Origin: Eunapius fragilis
Lineage: Eukaryota; Porifera; Demospongiae; Spongillida; Spongillidae
DNA length: 64,000 nt
NCBI GenBank assembly: GCA_963681505.1
Contig: OY811980.1
Span: 6,581,572 to 6,645,571, forward strand
Direction: 5' to 3'
A program made the position numbers and the translations under genes. Positions 11,830 to 22,959 of the stretch are shown one piece after another; positions within the stretch are counted from its first letter, which is position 1; every line of letters begins with the position of its first letter. Under the pieces are notes generated by a model that was not told where the DNA came from, searched no databases, and worked only from the letters and a program-made list of their open reading frames with translations.

Positions 11830-13000
11830 ACAAAAAATCCAGAACAAAGTGCAAAAGTGCAAATACAGAGTGAGCTTTACCTCACAATCCTTGATAAGAT
11901 AGATCTGTGCAGGATGAGACCCCACAACACAGAAGGTAAGGCTGATCCTGCTTTTTACTTCTGTATCTCCTGCTAAAAATGACTTGATGCCCATACACAA
12001 TGGATGAAACAGACTGAACATCATTTGAACATATTGCGAATTTTTTTTTTGTATCATGCACCATCATATTCAAACTTACTGGAATACACTGAAGAATCTG
12101 GAGCTACCCGAGGATCCCGAAGCATATAAGGCAGCAGGACAGGGCATATAGTGGGAGTGATGCACCTGATTATGAAATACATCTTGACATCCTTTTGCTT
12201 CTTAGAACCAGGGTCAGTCTTGGTCCTTTGGGAGGGTGCATGATTACGAAGTGGTCGATGAAATATCTTGAAGCGATCACAGAAAGTTTGAACTGTGGCA
12301 CCCTATATAAAATACAAAATTATGAAATAGTGAATAGAACAAGTTTTCTACTTACATTTTTTTGACCCATTAGGCATAGGAGACTGAAGAAATGGATACA
12401 TTCTGGTGATTTGATCAGCCACACGCATGAATTCTTCATGGACATAGCAGATGCAACCTGTGACAGATATGCGTTGCGTGTCTTAGCTGTCATATTTTCT
12501 GTGTTTATTTATAAACGAAAAGAACTTAAGACATACCGTTTGTGAGACAAGTATGCGACTAACGCTGGGTGAAGTCACGCTCGTTTGAAAGTCACTGACG
12601 CTGGATAAAGCCGCACACGTTTGAAAGTCACTGGCACTGGGAGACCATATGGGCATAATGTCAGGTGACAGTATGACGCTCTGCCTGTCAGTTGTGCTGA
12701 GCGGTGATGATGATTCAATATCCGTGTCCCGCGAGTTCTGGTGAGGGTAAAAAAGCTAAACTTCGTGTGAAACTTAAAAAAAAAAACCACTAACCTCCTT
12801 AGTATTGTTGGCATATAAACATAGACTACCTGCTGCTTCTGGGAGTGGAACGACGTTTGGTTTTATCCGCAAACACTGCATCATCCTCCGTGTCAAAAAA
12901 CTCGCCAAATTCTTCATCAAATGATGTGTGGTCTTGCATTGGACGAAATCCAAAGGCGGTGAGGAACTGTTTCTTAGAAACTCGAAGTCCGATTGTTCCT
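11830..13000 (-). pseudogene. Unknown split gene or decayed gene
   Basis: Several minus-strand segments look like exons with splice-like ends. One at about 12,978-12,830 encodes an acidic stretch with EEFGEFFDTEDDAVF. One at about 12,738-12,533 is rich in Ser/Thr. One at about 12,484-12,359 encodes YVHEEFMRVADQITRMYPF. One at about 12,286-12,092 encodes CDRFKIFHRPLRNHAP. One at about 11,997-11,880 encodes HPLCMGIKSFLAGDTEV. The frames are long for their codon content and have plausible AG/GT borders, but the phases do not all agree when joined. It may be a pseudogene, or some exons may be misplaced. No family was recognised, and no start or stop codon is assigned. Confidence 0.35.
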
Positions 13001-13099
13001 TTGTGGCGGGAACGGAAAACGTCTTATTCCTTTCAAAGTATAAGACACGAATACCACCATGTTGCGGCAGCAAAAAAAACACGTGCTGGCAATACGCAT

Positions 13100-13704
13100 G
13101 CGCGCGTTCTTATTAAGAACATGGCTTCCGCCACAACAGTAGGGCACCGAAGCGGATGAACAGAACTATCATTCATGACTTCAAAAAATATAGTTGTAGA
13201 GCTTCTGGAGGGACCCTGATGGGGAGCTTACAGCCCCCTAGCTGGGACGGGAGGGCTTATCCCCTCTCACGCCACCCCAACGATCTTGGCCACACCCTTT
13301 AGTACATAATTAGCCACACGGGTTTATTCCCTGTTTTCTACGACCCTGATATATGTCCACATGCATATCCTGTACCATAGCTTTGTGCAGTGTAGGACAC
13401 ACAGAGTGACTACTAACCCATCTGCGTCACCGCCATAAAACAGAAGATGAAACACGTTTGTCCATATAATTAATAATTTAACGGCCTGTTTATAATTAGC
13501 TGGAAGAAACGAAATATTAATATCAAGCACTGTGTACTACAGTGCGTGGCACCGCAGAACTCACTGGTTCGCATTTCTGGGTCAGTGTTGTTTCATGAAG
13601 AAGTACCTGCTTAATTCTTTTCGAAGCCGCCGTTAATAAAATGCTAGGTAGAGGCTATGTACACATGTATGCTCCAGTGAATAGTATTTAGGCCATGCAT
13701 GCAT
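13100..13704. other. Gene-free stretch
   Basis: No coding frame with splice support, no RNA gene and no clear repeat was seen. Confidence 0.4.
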
Positions 13705-13974
13705 TAAAGTCCGCGACAGCATCGAGGAAGTAAAAATAACATGCCACTTTTTGTACATTTTTGGTGAATTTGCATGGGGTCCGAATAGTAGGTGTGATAC
13801 ATTATTTTGAGTAGCCCAATTCGTTTAACAAAAAATTCAGTGAGTTGAATATAAATGACGACATTATTATTCACGATGGTTAACACATGCGGTAACTAAT
13901 TACATTCATACGAATGCACAAAGGAATGGCTCACGGATGTAGAGGGTTGTTTAGAGCGATGAATCTTATATACA

Positions 13975-14269
13975 ACAAGTAAATAAAAAACCTTCTCCGG
14001 CTATGAGAAAGTTGGTGGGATATAGGATTTGAAGGCAATGGTGGTGGAAAAAGCAAGGAAACAAAGGGTCTGTAATAGTAAGGGAAAATGTCATAGTCCT
14101 ATATTTAGCCCGTTCGTAGCATATACTATGTTCGTGTGCTAAATATAGGACTATGATATTTTCCCTTACTATTACAGACCCTTGTTTCCTTGCTTTTTAC
14201 ACCACCATTGCCTTCAAATCCTATATCCCACCAACTTTCTCATAGAGAAGGTATTTTATTTACTTGTTT
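13975..14269. mobile_element. Near-perfect hairpin element (~295 bp)
   Basis: The two ~130-bp arms are inverted copies, from AACAAGTAAATAAAA at the ends to CTAAATATAGGACTATGA near the tip, separated by a ~30-nt loop. It has no coding capacity. Such a palindrome fits a foldback MITE. No target duplication was recognised. Confidence 0.75.
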
Positions 14270-14471
14270 CATTCATTTTTTCTAAAGTTGTTCATGCACA
14301 TTATTCCGATGCGTAATTGATGATACGTAATTGATCCGTAATGTTCAGCCACCAAAACCAAGCTTAGTAAGAGTAGGTAGCTACATTTACATACCTTTGA
14401 ATAACTTTATCGGTAGTACTCTTTCGATCGATAGCCTCGTTTGGTTTTGCAGGGTACGCTTAGCCTTCCCG

Positions 14472-15072
14472 GGTTCTTGTGAAGATCTCCCCCCCCCCTC
14501 GCACCTATACTTTTACGGTACAGATGTTCAATTAACATCTTATTGACACCTCAATGCATTCCGCAAACAGTAATGAACACTTACAGTAATGAGCGTTTCA
14601 TTTTTCGCCGGCACTGGTCCACACCCTCTTGTAAATTCTCGTTCCAGCTGGGCCTAGTTTAGGTTCAGTGTACAAAGGATAAGTACATTGGCTTCACTTA
14701 GGGTTAGAAAATGGGGGGCGTTAGAATGGGGGCGTTAGTTGGGTGTGCCGTGCTAGGATAGGGGAGTGAAGCCAATGTACTTATCCCCTTTACAGTGTTT
14801 ACACTGAACCTAAACTAGGCCCAGCTGGAACGAGAATTTACAAGATGGGTGTGGACCAGTACCGGCGAAAAATGAAACGCTCATTACTGTAAGTGTTCAT
14901 TACTATTTGTGTTACGGTAGAATAGCATTTGCTCGCGTGTTCACCACGCAGAATGATGAATATCTGATTAGTGTTTGCGGAATGTCATTGAGGTGTCAAT
15001 AAGATGTTAATTGAATATCTGTACCGTAAAAGTATAGGTGCGAGGGAGGGGGGAGAGATCTTCACAAGAACC
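14472..15072. mobile_element. Mutator-like MITE with perfect 9-bp target duplication
   Basis: The element has long inverted arms starting GGTTCTTGTGAAGATCTC. The left arm covers about 14,472-14,700 and the right about 14,762-15,072, with an extra ~110-bp insert in the right arm. It is flanked on both sides by GCCTTCCCG (14,463-14,471 and 15,073-15,081), a perfect 9-bp direct repeat. A 9-bp duplication with extended inverted arms is typical of Mutator-like elements. No transposase is present. Confidence 0.82.
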
Positions 15073-15584
15073 GCCTTCCCGTACCGCACTCCAAGCGAGC
15101 AGATTCAGGACTCTCCCAATAACGTTGCCTTTTAGCGGACCGTTTCTTTTCGCTCGGATCATTTCTATTTTGGGTACCGCCATTTTTAGATATCTAAAAT
15201 TTTATCTAATTATGCGTCTTACATATACACCGTATAGTGGATTGTTTACCAAAATATAACATCGGCTATTTTATATGAAAGCGGCTCTTCCAGCTTATTC
15301 TGAAGCTGTTGGTGAAATTTTCAATGTTTAAAAGTGTTCCTATCCCGAGTTTATGCGTTGCCAAGAAGGAGAAGAGGAAACCATGTTCCGGGACTGGGTA
15401 CGAGGACAGGCAGTACCTTTTTGTTCTCTACAACCGTGCGTTTCTATGACATAAAACAAAGACGAAACTGCTCATTTTTGACTTCTAGTTCGATTGGTAT
15501 AACAAGCTAAACGATCCGATCGTCGGGAGTTTTGTTAGAGACGGGTCGCGTATTTGTAATGAGTTCATAGTCGGGGTCAAATCC

Positions 15585-15876
15585 TATAGAGCTCTTTCAT
15601 CGCGTGACTTAATAGCATTCATCTTCCAATAATTGGTGCTCGGAGAAGTATGGGTAGTTTTGGATTACTTCAGAGTGTCGTTTAAATATATATTATTGAG
15701 GTCTAACACATGACTAACATTTGTAAAAATATGATTTTTACTTGTACCCTCGGAGCGCGAGTTATACGTATAACAAGTACCAGAATCCCTATACTTCCGA
15801 GCACCAATATGGCGAACAATTAAGCAGTTAACGCAATTAAAGCCCACGCGTCCTGTGACCATGAAAGAGCTCTATA
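15585..15876. mobile_element. MITE with 16-bp palindromic ends
   Basis: The inverted ends read TATAGAGCTCTTTCAT. A second inverted block (TTGGTGCTCGG) lies inside each arm, and the outermost TA could be a target duplication. No coding sequence is present. Confidence 0.6.
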
Positions 15877-15929
15877 TGGAAGTTTCTAGCTATGGATCAC
15901 AGTTAGTTTAGTGGGTTGTTTTTGTTTAC

Positions 15930-16001
15930 TTAGGGTTAGGGTTAGGGTTAAGGTTAGGGTGTTAAGGTTAGGGTTAGGGTTAGGGTTAGGGTTAGGGTTT
16001 T
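15930..16001 (+). repeat. Interstitial telomere-type (TTAGGG) tract
   Basis: About eleven TTAGGG units on the plus strand, with two slightly altered units (TTAAGG and a GTG insertion) near the middle. TTAGGG is the common animal telomere repeat. The tract is embedded among transposons, not at a sequence end, so it is interstitial. Confidence 0.9.
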
Positions 16002-16436
16002 GGCTGAGGTGTAGAAAGATGGCGCCAGTAATGATTCTACTTTTGAAAACCAAACGGACAATATGCAAGCAGTGAACAAGCTGTTTTGCATTTAGAGGTA
16101 TAGTTACATATACAATCATAATATGATATTTGTTTTTGGATGCGGTACTAAATAATAGTGAAATTGGAAACTAAAATATCAAGTGCCCCCAATACACTTG
16201 AAAATATTGACATAGTTTTGAGCGGCATAAGGGCTCATTTTTACAGCATTCATAGCTGACATGTTTTACAACATAGCGTGTGATTGGCATGAATTTAATG
16301 ATATTCATTACGAAGCCATAAACTTTTTACTTCCTCGATTCTGTCGCGGACTTTAGTGTTCACCGTACCCGTACCCGAAAAAGATGCGGGCGGGCGGGCG
16401 GTAATTTTCATTATTCATTTTTATAATTTTGATTTG

Positions 16437-19400
16437 CAGTAGCGCCTCGGTCATTGCGACAATTTGCATATCCCACATTGGGAAAATATGCCCTATTCAT
16501 AGCGATGTTATCTAGGGCCTTGTGTTTCTAGCGATGGCTACAACCCACGCTAATGAGATTCATTTCGCCAAGGAATCTCATTAGAAGGTGGTTTATATAA
16601 ACTACCTCTCCCCCAGCAGTTATTAATACAATACTAGCTGCATGCAAACGCGCCTTACCTTCACCCTTTGTTGAAAATAAAACGAACTTACCTGTACAGT
16701 ACCGTGCATACACCTCACCCTTCTACATAAAAGACAGGCGCCCCACAACATGGACAGCTGACGACAGATAGGCAGGTGCCAGCTCCAACACCATGACTGT
16801 TAGTGAGAGACAACATGCACAAGTGGCTAGATTGAGAAGCATCGACCAGCACGTAAACAACCTACATATGCACGCATGTGCACATAAAGTATGTGCGTCT
16901 TGTGCAAGTGACATGCCTGCATAAAATGGATTATTTATAGCACAATAAAAACAGTGCCACCATCATCTCACCTGCATATCATGCTCTACAAGCTTCTCAG
17001 AACTGTCCCTAGCTGAGGATGTTCGTCTTCTCTAAATGAATCACCCTGTACCACCACACCACTCACAGTGAACCATAAGATCAGCTATGGTTGTGACTAA
17101 ATAAGCTCAAGTGCAGCTGGACGAACAAAGCATTTTGATTGGCTGAATTACCATTTTTAGGATGCTGCAGCAAAAATCCGTTGCATTACCACGCTCAATA
17201 CATAATTCCTCCTAGTCTTTAGATCTCTGCACTAAGATGGTAATGAAACAACAGTTCCAATGCATGTACATGTAATGTAAACTGATTTAAACTCATCTTA
17301 GGTATGTTTCTGTAACGTGGGTACATGTACTGCTGTGTGTTCTCACTCACCAAATTCTTCCCCATGATGTGAGTATATCTAGCGGCCAAGGAATACTCCA
17401 GTTGAGCCACAAACAAACAAACAAAAAAATTAATGACCGCTGGATTTATATACAAATCCGGGTGAAGTCAAGCTTACATGTCCTGGTTACCTGTGAACAC
17501 ATAGAAAGGTATGTGTGTAAGTTTGTATATGTGTGTGAACATGTTACAGTACTTATTGCATATGTAGTGAAAAATGCAGTGTGTCCACATAATACAACTT
17601 TTTTAATTGCATGGAGCAAAGCGTATTCAATTTGAGAGTATTTATAATCCTATTGTTATTAACAATGTTAATGTGTACCTTTGCTTTTGTCCTTGGCTAG
17701 CAATGCCAAATTTGAAAAACTTAATGATAACGGAAGATTGGACAGCATATTAGTTTGCAATAAATACACATGATGTGATTATGGCATAAATGGGCAGCGG
17801 ATTAATGTTACTTGATGGAAAGCAGATATATCTAGTTAGTGCTGATTGATGGCTGATTGAGCTGACTCTTGCACATGCACACATAGTTGCGTAACAGTGT
17901 TCATCACTTGTGCATCATCTAGTTGAACACCAATTGCATGCAAATCCTTCAATAGTGGTAAAGCCTTGTTTAGAAGACCTATCCGATCTAACGACTGTTG
18001 AGTTGAAACTGGAGTCTCATCATTCAGCTCCTCTTCATCATTGCATGCATCAGCAATATTACATGCTTCCTCTAAACATAACCATCTCATAAGCATGCTA
18101 GCAGCTGTATCCTGGACCCTATGTGCTGCTTCTGCAACAGCATCAAGGCCCATGGTTTTCAATGAGTCAGCAACAGAGGGCTCGCTGATGGCCAAGCTAG
18201 CTAACTGACTGCACATTGCTTTGACTGCCTCTGATTCCACTGTCTTACGATAGTCTCTGGCATCAGAAGTCAGCTCTACTTCTTCAACAAGAGGGAGACA
18301 GTGTGCATGGCCCCAACATGCAGCTATTGTTGATGGCAAAATACTGTCCCAGGCTTCTTTTAAAATGGTGACCGCATCACCTACATGGGGGAGGCAACCA
18401 TACTTCACACCAGCACACCCTGCAGGAAGCTGCTCAGCAAGGGCTAGTAGAGTGTTGTTACCAGCCGTCTGTACTAGTTTAGCTAGTAGGTTGCTCTTGT
18501 ACCTAACCTTCAGAGCTGCAATTATTCCCTGATCAAGTGGCTGGTATATGGAGGTTACATTAGGGGGGAATTTAAAAATTTTAACCTGACCAAAAGGGTC
18601 AGCAATGCCATCATCGTGTCCAGAAAACCCATCGAGTAGAAGGGCCACTGGGTCCCTGGTCCATTTACGAATGCTGCACAGAAAAACCTCATTCCACCAC
18701 CTGCTGAAGTTTTGTGTGTCATTCCAAGCTTTTTTTTGGTGGAAATAGGGAATAGACGGTGGGTTTTTCTTAAAACAGCGGGGATTCTTTACCAAACCAA
18801 TGACAACAGGTGCTATCTTGAGGCTGCCAGTAGCATTGACGCAGAGAATTACAGTCAGACGCTCTTTAGCCTTCATAGCTTTACTGCCTCGCCGTGCCTG
18901 CCGTGGATCCCCTTCATCTTCCATTAAATACGACTGGTTGGGAATTGCTCTATAAAAAAGCCCAGCTTCATCCATATAAAACACATTACAGGGGAGGTAC
19001 CCACGCAGAGAATCCCTGAGCTGCTGCATTTGCTGCTCTGCAGCAGGCAAATCAACATCTCCAGCTTCTCCTAGGAGACGAACACGGTTTGTCACACAGT
19101 AACGCCACCTCCAGTGCATAAACCAGCCGTTAGATGCTTTGAAATCTGCTATGTTAAGAGCTTTGGCTTCGTGCATAGCCCGCGCTTGAAGTAACTCACG
19201 CGAAACCGGTAAAGGTTTGCTACCACGCCGAAGGCTTCTTAGCGAGCAAAACCACTGAAACACTGCCCTGTCAATTACTGGGTATTTGGCCCTATTCACT
19301 ATGATCTTTGACTGCGTAGATACGCTACCCTCCGAAACAACTCTTACAATTGTATCCTTCTGTTTATAGATTCTGTACGCCTGGGATTTACTTATCGCAT

Positions 19401-20926
19401 ACTCACTTGCAATCTCCTCCACATGTTTGCCAGCTTTCATGTCGGAAATCAACTTCTGCTTATCTTCAAAGCTAAGACATCGTCTCTTCTTCCGTGTACA
19501 CTGAGCTTCAGCCATGATCGCATTAAACACTCAACGCTCAACGCATGCAAATCTACCGGAAACGTACTATTAGAATGGTATCGCTAGTATGTGCTGTATG
19601 CCTAAGGCGTAGAAGTATTGTGTTTTGCACTATTTTAAATCGATAACCTACGATAGAAACCTAAAGAAGTATTCTACACATTCTTCAATCTGCAAACTGG
19701 TCCGCGGGTCATGAGTTGTGAACTCAAATTAAAATGGTTGGGATTAATTAGAACTACCAGTACATTGTATTTTGTGTTCGCATGAAGTTTAGCTCCCTGC
19801 AGTATTATGTGCACATGCTACCTTTGTAAGCACTTCAAGCATAACATAGGTTTTTGCCATTCATGCAATGAGTACTGTAACACAATGACATTTTACACAC
19901 ATACCTTTCACAGGTAATCTGCGCCTGTCTCGTATATCTTTTGTTTGTTTGTGACTCAACTGGAGTATTCCTTGGCCGCTAGATATACTCACATCATGGG
20001 GAAGAATTTGGTGAGTGAGAACACACAGCAGTACATGTACCCACGTTACAGAAACATACCTAAGATGAGTTTAAATCAGTTTACATTACATGTACATGCA
20101 TTGGAACTGTTGTTTCATTACCATCTTAGTGCAGAGATCTAAAGACTAGGAGGAATTATGTATTGAGCGTGGTAATGCAACGGATTTTTGCTGCAGCATC
20201 CTAAAAATGGTAATTCAGCCAATCAAAATGCTTTGTTCGTCCAGCTGCACTTGAGCTTATTTAGTCACAACCATAGCTGATCTTATGGTTCACTGTGAGT
20301 GGTGTGGTGGTACAGGGTGATTCATTTAGAGAAGACGAACATCCTCAGCTAGGGACAGTTCTGAGAAGCTTGTAGAGCATGATATGCAGGTGAGATGATG
20401 GTGGCACTGTTTTTATTGTGCTATAAATAATCCATTTTATGCAGGCATGTCACTTGCACAAGACGCACATACTTTATGTGCACATGCGTGCATATGTAGG
20501 TTGTTTACGTGCTGGTCGATGCTTCTCAATCTAGCCACTTGTGCATGTTGTCTCTCACTAACAGTCATGGTGTTGGAGCTGGCACCTGCCTATCTGTCGT
20601 CAGCTGTCCATGTTGTGGGGCGCCTGTCTTTTATGTAGAAGGGTGAGGTGTATGCACGGTACTGTACAGGTAAGTTCGTTTTATTTTCAACAAAGGGTGA
20701 AGGTAAGGCGCGTTTGCATATGCAGCTAGTATTGTATTAATAACTGCTGGGGGAGAGGTAGTTTATATAAACCACCTTCTAATGAGATTCCTTGGCGAAA
20801 TGAATCTCATTAGCGTGGGTTGTAGCCATCGCTAGAAACACAAGGCCCTAGATAACATCGCTATGAATAGGGCATATTATCCCAATGTGGGATATGCAAA
20901 TTGTCGCAATGACCGAGGCGCTACTG
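16437..20926 (-). mobile_element. Tigger/pogo DNA transposon with ~1-kb terminal inverted repeats
   Basis: The outer ends are inverted copies starting CAGTAGCGCCTCGGTCATTG (16,437 on the left, 20,926 on the right). The arms stay nearly identical for about 980 bp (to about 17,420 and 19,936), and weaker similarity reaches about 17,580 and 19,870. A TA follows the right end, and the left flank has TG, so a TA duplication is only half visible. The centre carries a full-length transposase. Ends beginning CAG and TA targeting fit the Tc1/mariner-pogo superfamily. Arms this long are unusual for Tigger elements, which normally have ends of a few tens of bp. Confidence 0.88.
17836..19530 (-). CDS. 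Tigger/pogo transposase, intact
   Basis: A single uninterrupted frame of 564 codons. A second ATG five codons in (MAEAQ) is an equally good start. Residues ~10-60 form a CENP-B/pogo-type helix-turn-helix with KKRRCLSFEDKQKLI and ISKSQAYRIYKQ. A second DNA-binding block follows at ~75-140 (W-F-x-W and NGWFMHWRWRY). The DDE catalytic domain shows FYMDEAGLFYRAIPN (first Asp, ~187), ALLLDGFSGHDD (second Asp, ~297) and NVTSIYQPLDQGIIAALK (Tigger/jerky signature with the third acidic residue). The protein would bind the element ends and cut and rejoin them in the nucleus. The absence of stops or frameshifts suggests recent activity. Confidence 0.92.
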   Translation of the reverse strand: MFNAIMAEAQCTRKKRRCLSFEDKQKLISDMKAGKHVEEIASEYAISKSQAYRIYKQKDTIVRVVSEGSVSTQSKIIVNRAKYPVIDRAVFQWFCSLRSLRRGSKPLPVSRELLQARAMHEAKALNIADFKASNGWFMHWRWRYCVTNRVRLLGEAGDVDLPAAEQQMQQLRDSLRGYLPCNVFYMDEAGLFYRAIPNQSYLMEDEGDPRQARRGSKAMKAKERLTVILCVNATGSLKIAPVVIGLVKNPRCFKKNPPSIPYFHQKKAWNDTQNFSRWWNEVFLCSIRKWTRDPVALLLDGFSGHDDGIADPFGQVKIFKFPPNVTSIYQPLDQGIIAALKVRYKSNLLAKLVQTAGNNTLLALAEQLPAGCAGVKYGCLPHVGDAVTILKEAWDSILPSTIAACWGHAHCLPLVEEVELTSDARDYRKTVESEAVKAMCSQLASLAISEPSVADSLKTMGLDAVAEAAHRVQDTAASMLMRWLCLEEACNIADACNDEEELNDETPVSTQQSLDRIGLLNKALPLLKDLHAIGVQLDDAQVMNTVTQLCVHVQESAQSAINQH

Positions 20927-20929
20927 TAT

Positions 20930-21890
20930 ATCAATTGATTCATTAATAACTGCAATACAAACTTATGGGATTTAGTTAGAGCGAGATAATATTATCTCAG
21001 GTTAGAGAGGATTTTAAGGGTTTGTACAACCGGCCAATTTGAATTTGTCGTACAAATCATTTGTATGACCACTCTAGGAATGATTGCGAAATTCAAAATT
21101 ACAACAAGGTGGCGTCAGCTCCGACGGTAGCCTGGAGACCCGATTGATAGTGTACAACCATCAGTCGGGCGGGGGGTATCACGTGAGACGAATATTCCAA
21201 AAAGACATGAGCATAAGGGCGGGGACGAGAAACCGACAATTATGCATGGCCTTATTTTCCACTACATGCATATGTATTGCGAGCTGTTAATATTAATTAC
21301 ACATGTAGCACGGCTGTCTGCTCTCATTGAACGCCCAAAAATTTGAATTTGTTGTCCCATAGTAACAAACCGGACAACCAATATGCGCTATACACAAAGA
21401 ACATGATAAAACACCCTATAAGCCATACTATATGGTTAAGAAACACCTCTGACCTTCATAAGGCGTATAAAATTACGTGGCCTTACCGCGTACTGACCTA
21501 TACGTTCTGAACACTATAGTGGCTCTCGTGCACATCGATGGGCTAAAAAACAACTATATCTGTATGGTACCTTGATGGCTGTACTTGTTTCTACTAAAGG
21601 CGTGTGTCGCCGAATTTTCTGAAGTGGTGTTCAAACACTTTTAAAATTGCCATTTTTGTTGGCTATACCACATGCAGGGGAAAAAACGCATTTTGGAATT
21701 ATTTTGAGAATCACAAAATCACACGCGTCAGATTTTCTGTGTAAGATCACGCAATGATTTATTAGAGGATTTAATATCCTCTGTAAAACCGGAACTTGAT
21801 TCCATGCGTGTATCCCTTCATTAATTAAACCGAAGTTGATTAACTGATTGATATTCATGTATAGTATGAGCATTCCAAACCTCATGCAGT
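20930..21890. other. Gene-free stretch between Tigger element and beta-trefoil gene 4
   Basis: AT-rich sequence with short TTTGAATTTG-type repeats. No splice-consistent coding frame was recognised. Confidence 0.45.
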
Positions 21891-21891
21891 T

Positions 21892-22830
21892 CTACAAAAC
21901 ATGGAAAATGAATTTTTCCCAAGGTCCATCTCCGAACTGAGCGTTCACCACACCTGAGCCTGCACCGTTGAACGACGTGACTTGCCTACCGTCGATACGG
22001 AGGAAAGCTTGGGGAAACTGAACTGACTGGATAGAAAACAGTCCGTCAGGATTAAGCTTCAGTTTGAACGCCTCGTACGCTCCAAATCCGAACTGGCCAT
22101 TCACGGTTCCTGCTCCCGCATCTTTAAACTCGGTCACTTGGCTTCCGTCCATGCGGAGAAATACGTTCGGAAATTGGAGCGATTCAAAGGCGTAATTGCC
22201 GTCGTGCTCACTGACGATGAACTTCTCGTACGGTCCAGCGCCAAACTGACAGTTTACTGTGCCGACCCCGGCTCCGTTAAAACTGGTCACGCCGTTACCA
22301 TCGAGACGGAGAAAGACGTTATTAAATGCGGCAGATTCGATCGTGACGATCACTGCGATGTAAATAAAAGTATCGAATGCGGAAAACATGCGCACTGATA
22401 TATTTTTATACCCTCGCTCGCTCACCCTGAGCTTTCAATTTCACCACGTGGTCCGGTTCCTCCTCCAAAGTGAGACTGACGGCGGATTCAACGTCTTCGA
22501 GAACGACATCTGAAAAGTATATATTCAATATTATCTCATTATGCATAGCATCAGCTTCAACAAAGACCGGGGGCTTAAGTGGGAGAGAAGAGAAGAACGA
22601 AAAACGAAAAGAAAATCTCTGACTATATATGCATGTGCATGCATGGAGCGCGGGGTTCATTATACCCGCCCGCCCGTCTTGCCTTCGTCACTGGTTCCAA
22701 TTGCAGGGGCCATTTCCTCCACTGCATCTTCGTCATTGATGATAGTAGGGTGGCGATCGTGGCGTACGGATGCCGCGCAGCACAGAGATACCAAACCAAG
22801 GAAAAGCGCGCTTCCAACCAACAGCTTCAT
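21892..22830 (-). CDS. Secreted three-repeat beta-trefoil protein, diverged copy 4
   Basis: Exons are 22830-22683, 22509-22426 and 22352-21892 (693 nt, 230 residues). All introns are phase 1, as in copies 1-3. It has a signal peptide (MKLLVGSALFLGLVSLCCA), a longer acidic linker, then the same three repeats with many substitutions (for example AAFNNVFLRLDG in repeat 1). Phase agreement across intron 1 needs a GC donor (GAAG followed by GCAAGA), because the only nearby GT would break the frame. The orientation matches the tandem cluster 14 kb away, so it is an older paralogue separated by transposon insertions or rearrangement (inference). Confidence 0.8.
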
Positions 22831-22870
22831 GTCCGGAGTTGTGCACCTGTGCAAAAACACGAAGCTGTAC

Positions 22871-22878
22871 TACTTATA
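22871..22878 (-). promoter_or_regulatory. Possible TATA box of beta-trefoil gene 4
   Basis: TATAAGTA on the minus strand, about 45 bp upstream of the ATG at 22830. It is weaker than the TATAAAAGG of the other copies. Confidence 0.35.
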
Positions 22879-22959
22879 GCTTTCCCAGGCATGGCACGAC
22901 CGCATAGCTGTTTATGCTCTTTTAGTACTTCGCTGTAATTAAACACAGGCGCGGCCGCG

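Larger units (their letters stand above)
13705..16355. mobile_element. Composite block bounded by a 32-bp inverted repeat
   Basis: The ends at 13,705-13,736 and 16,324-16,355 are inverted copies starting TAAAGTCCGCGACAG, with one mismatch in 32. Inside lie two hairpin elements, one MITE with a 9-bp duplication and a telomere-like tract. This suggests an old non-autonomous transposon that later served as a landing site (inference). No target duplication was found. Confidence 0.5.

Noticed and set aside
12575..13159. Longer unspliced frames in this interval (79-104 codons)
   Set aside because: They cross likely intron borders and read low-complexity or hydrophobic strings. The split-exon reading was preferred, at low confidence.
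15886..16119. Frame encoding Asn-Pro and Thr-Leu repeats
   Set aside because: It is a translation of the TTAGGG tract.
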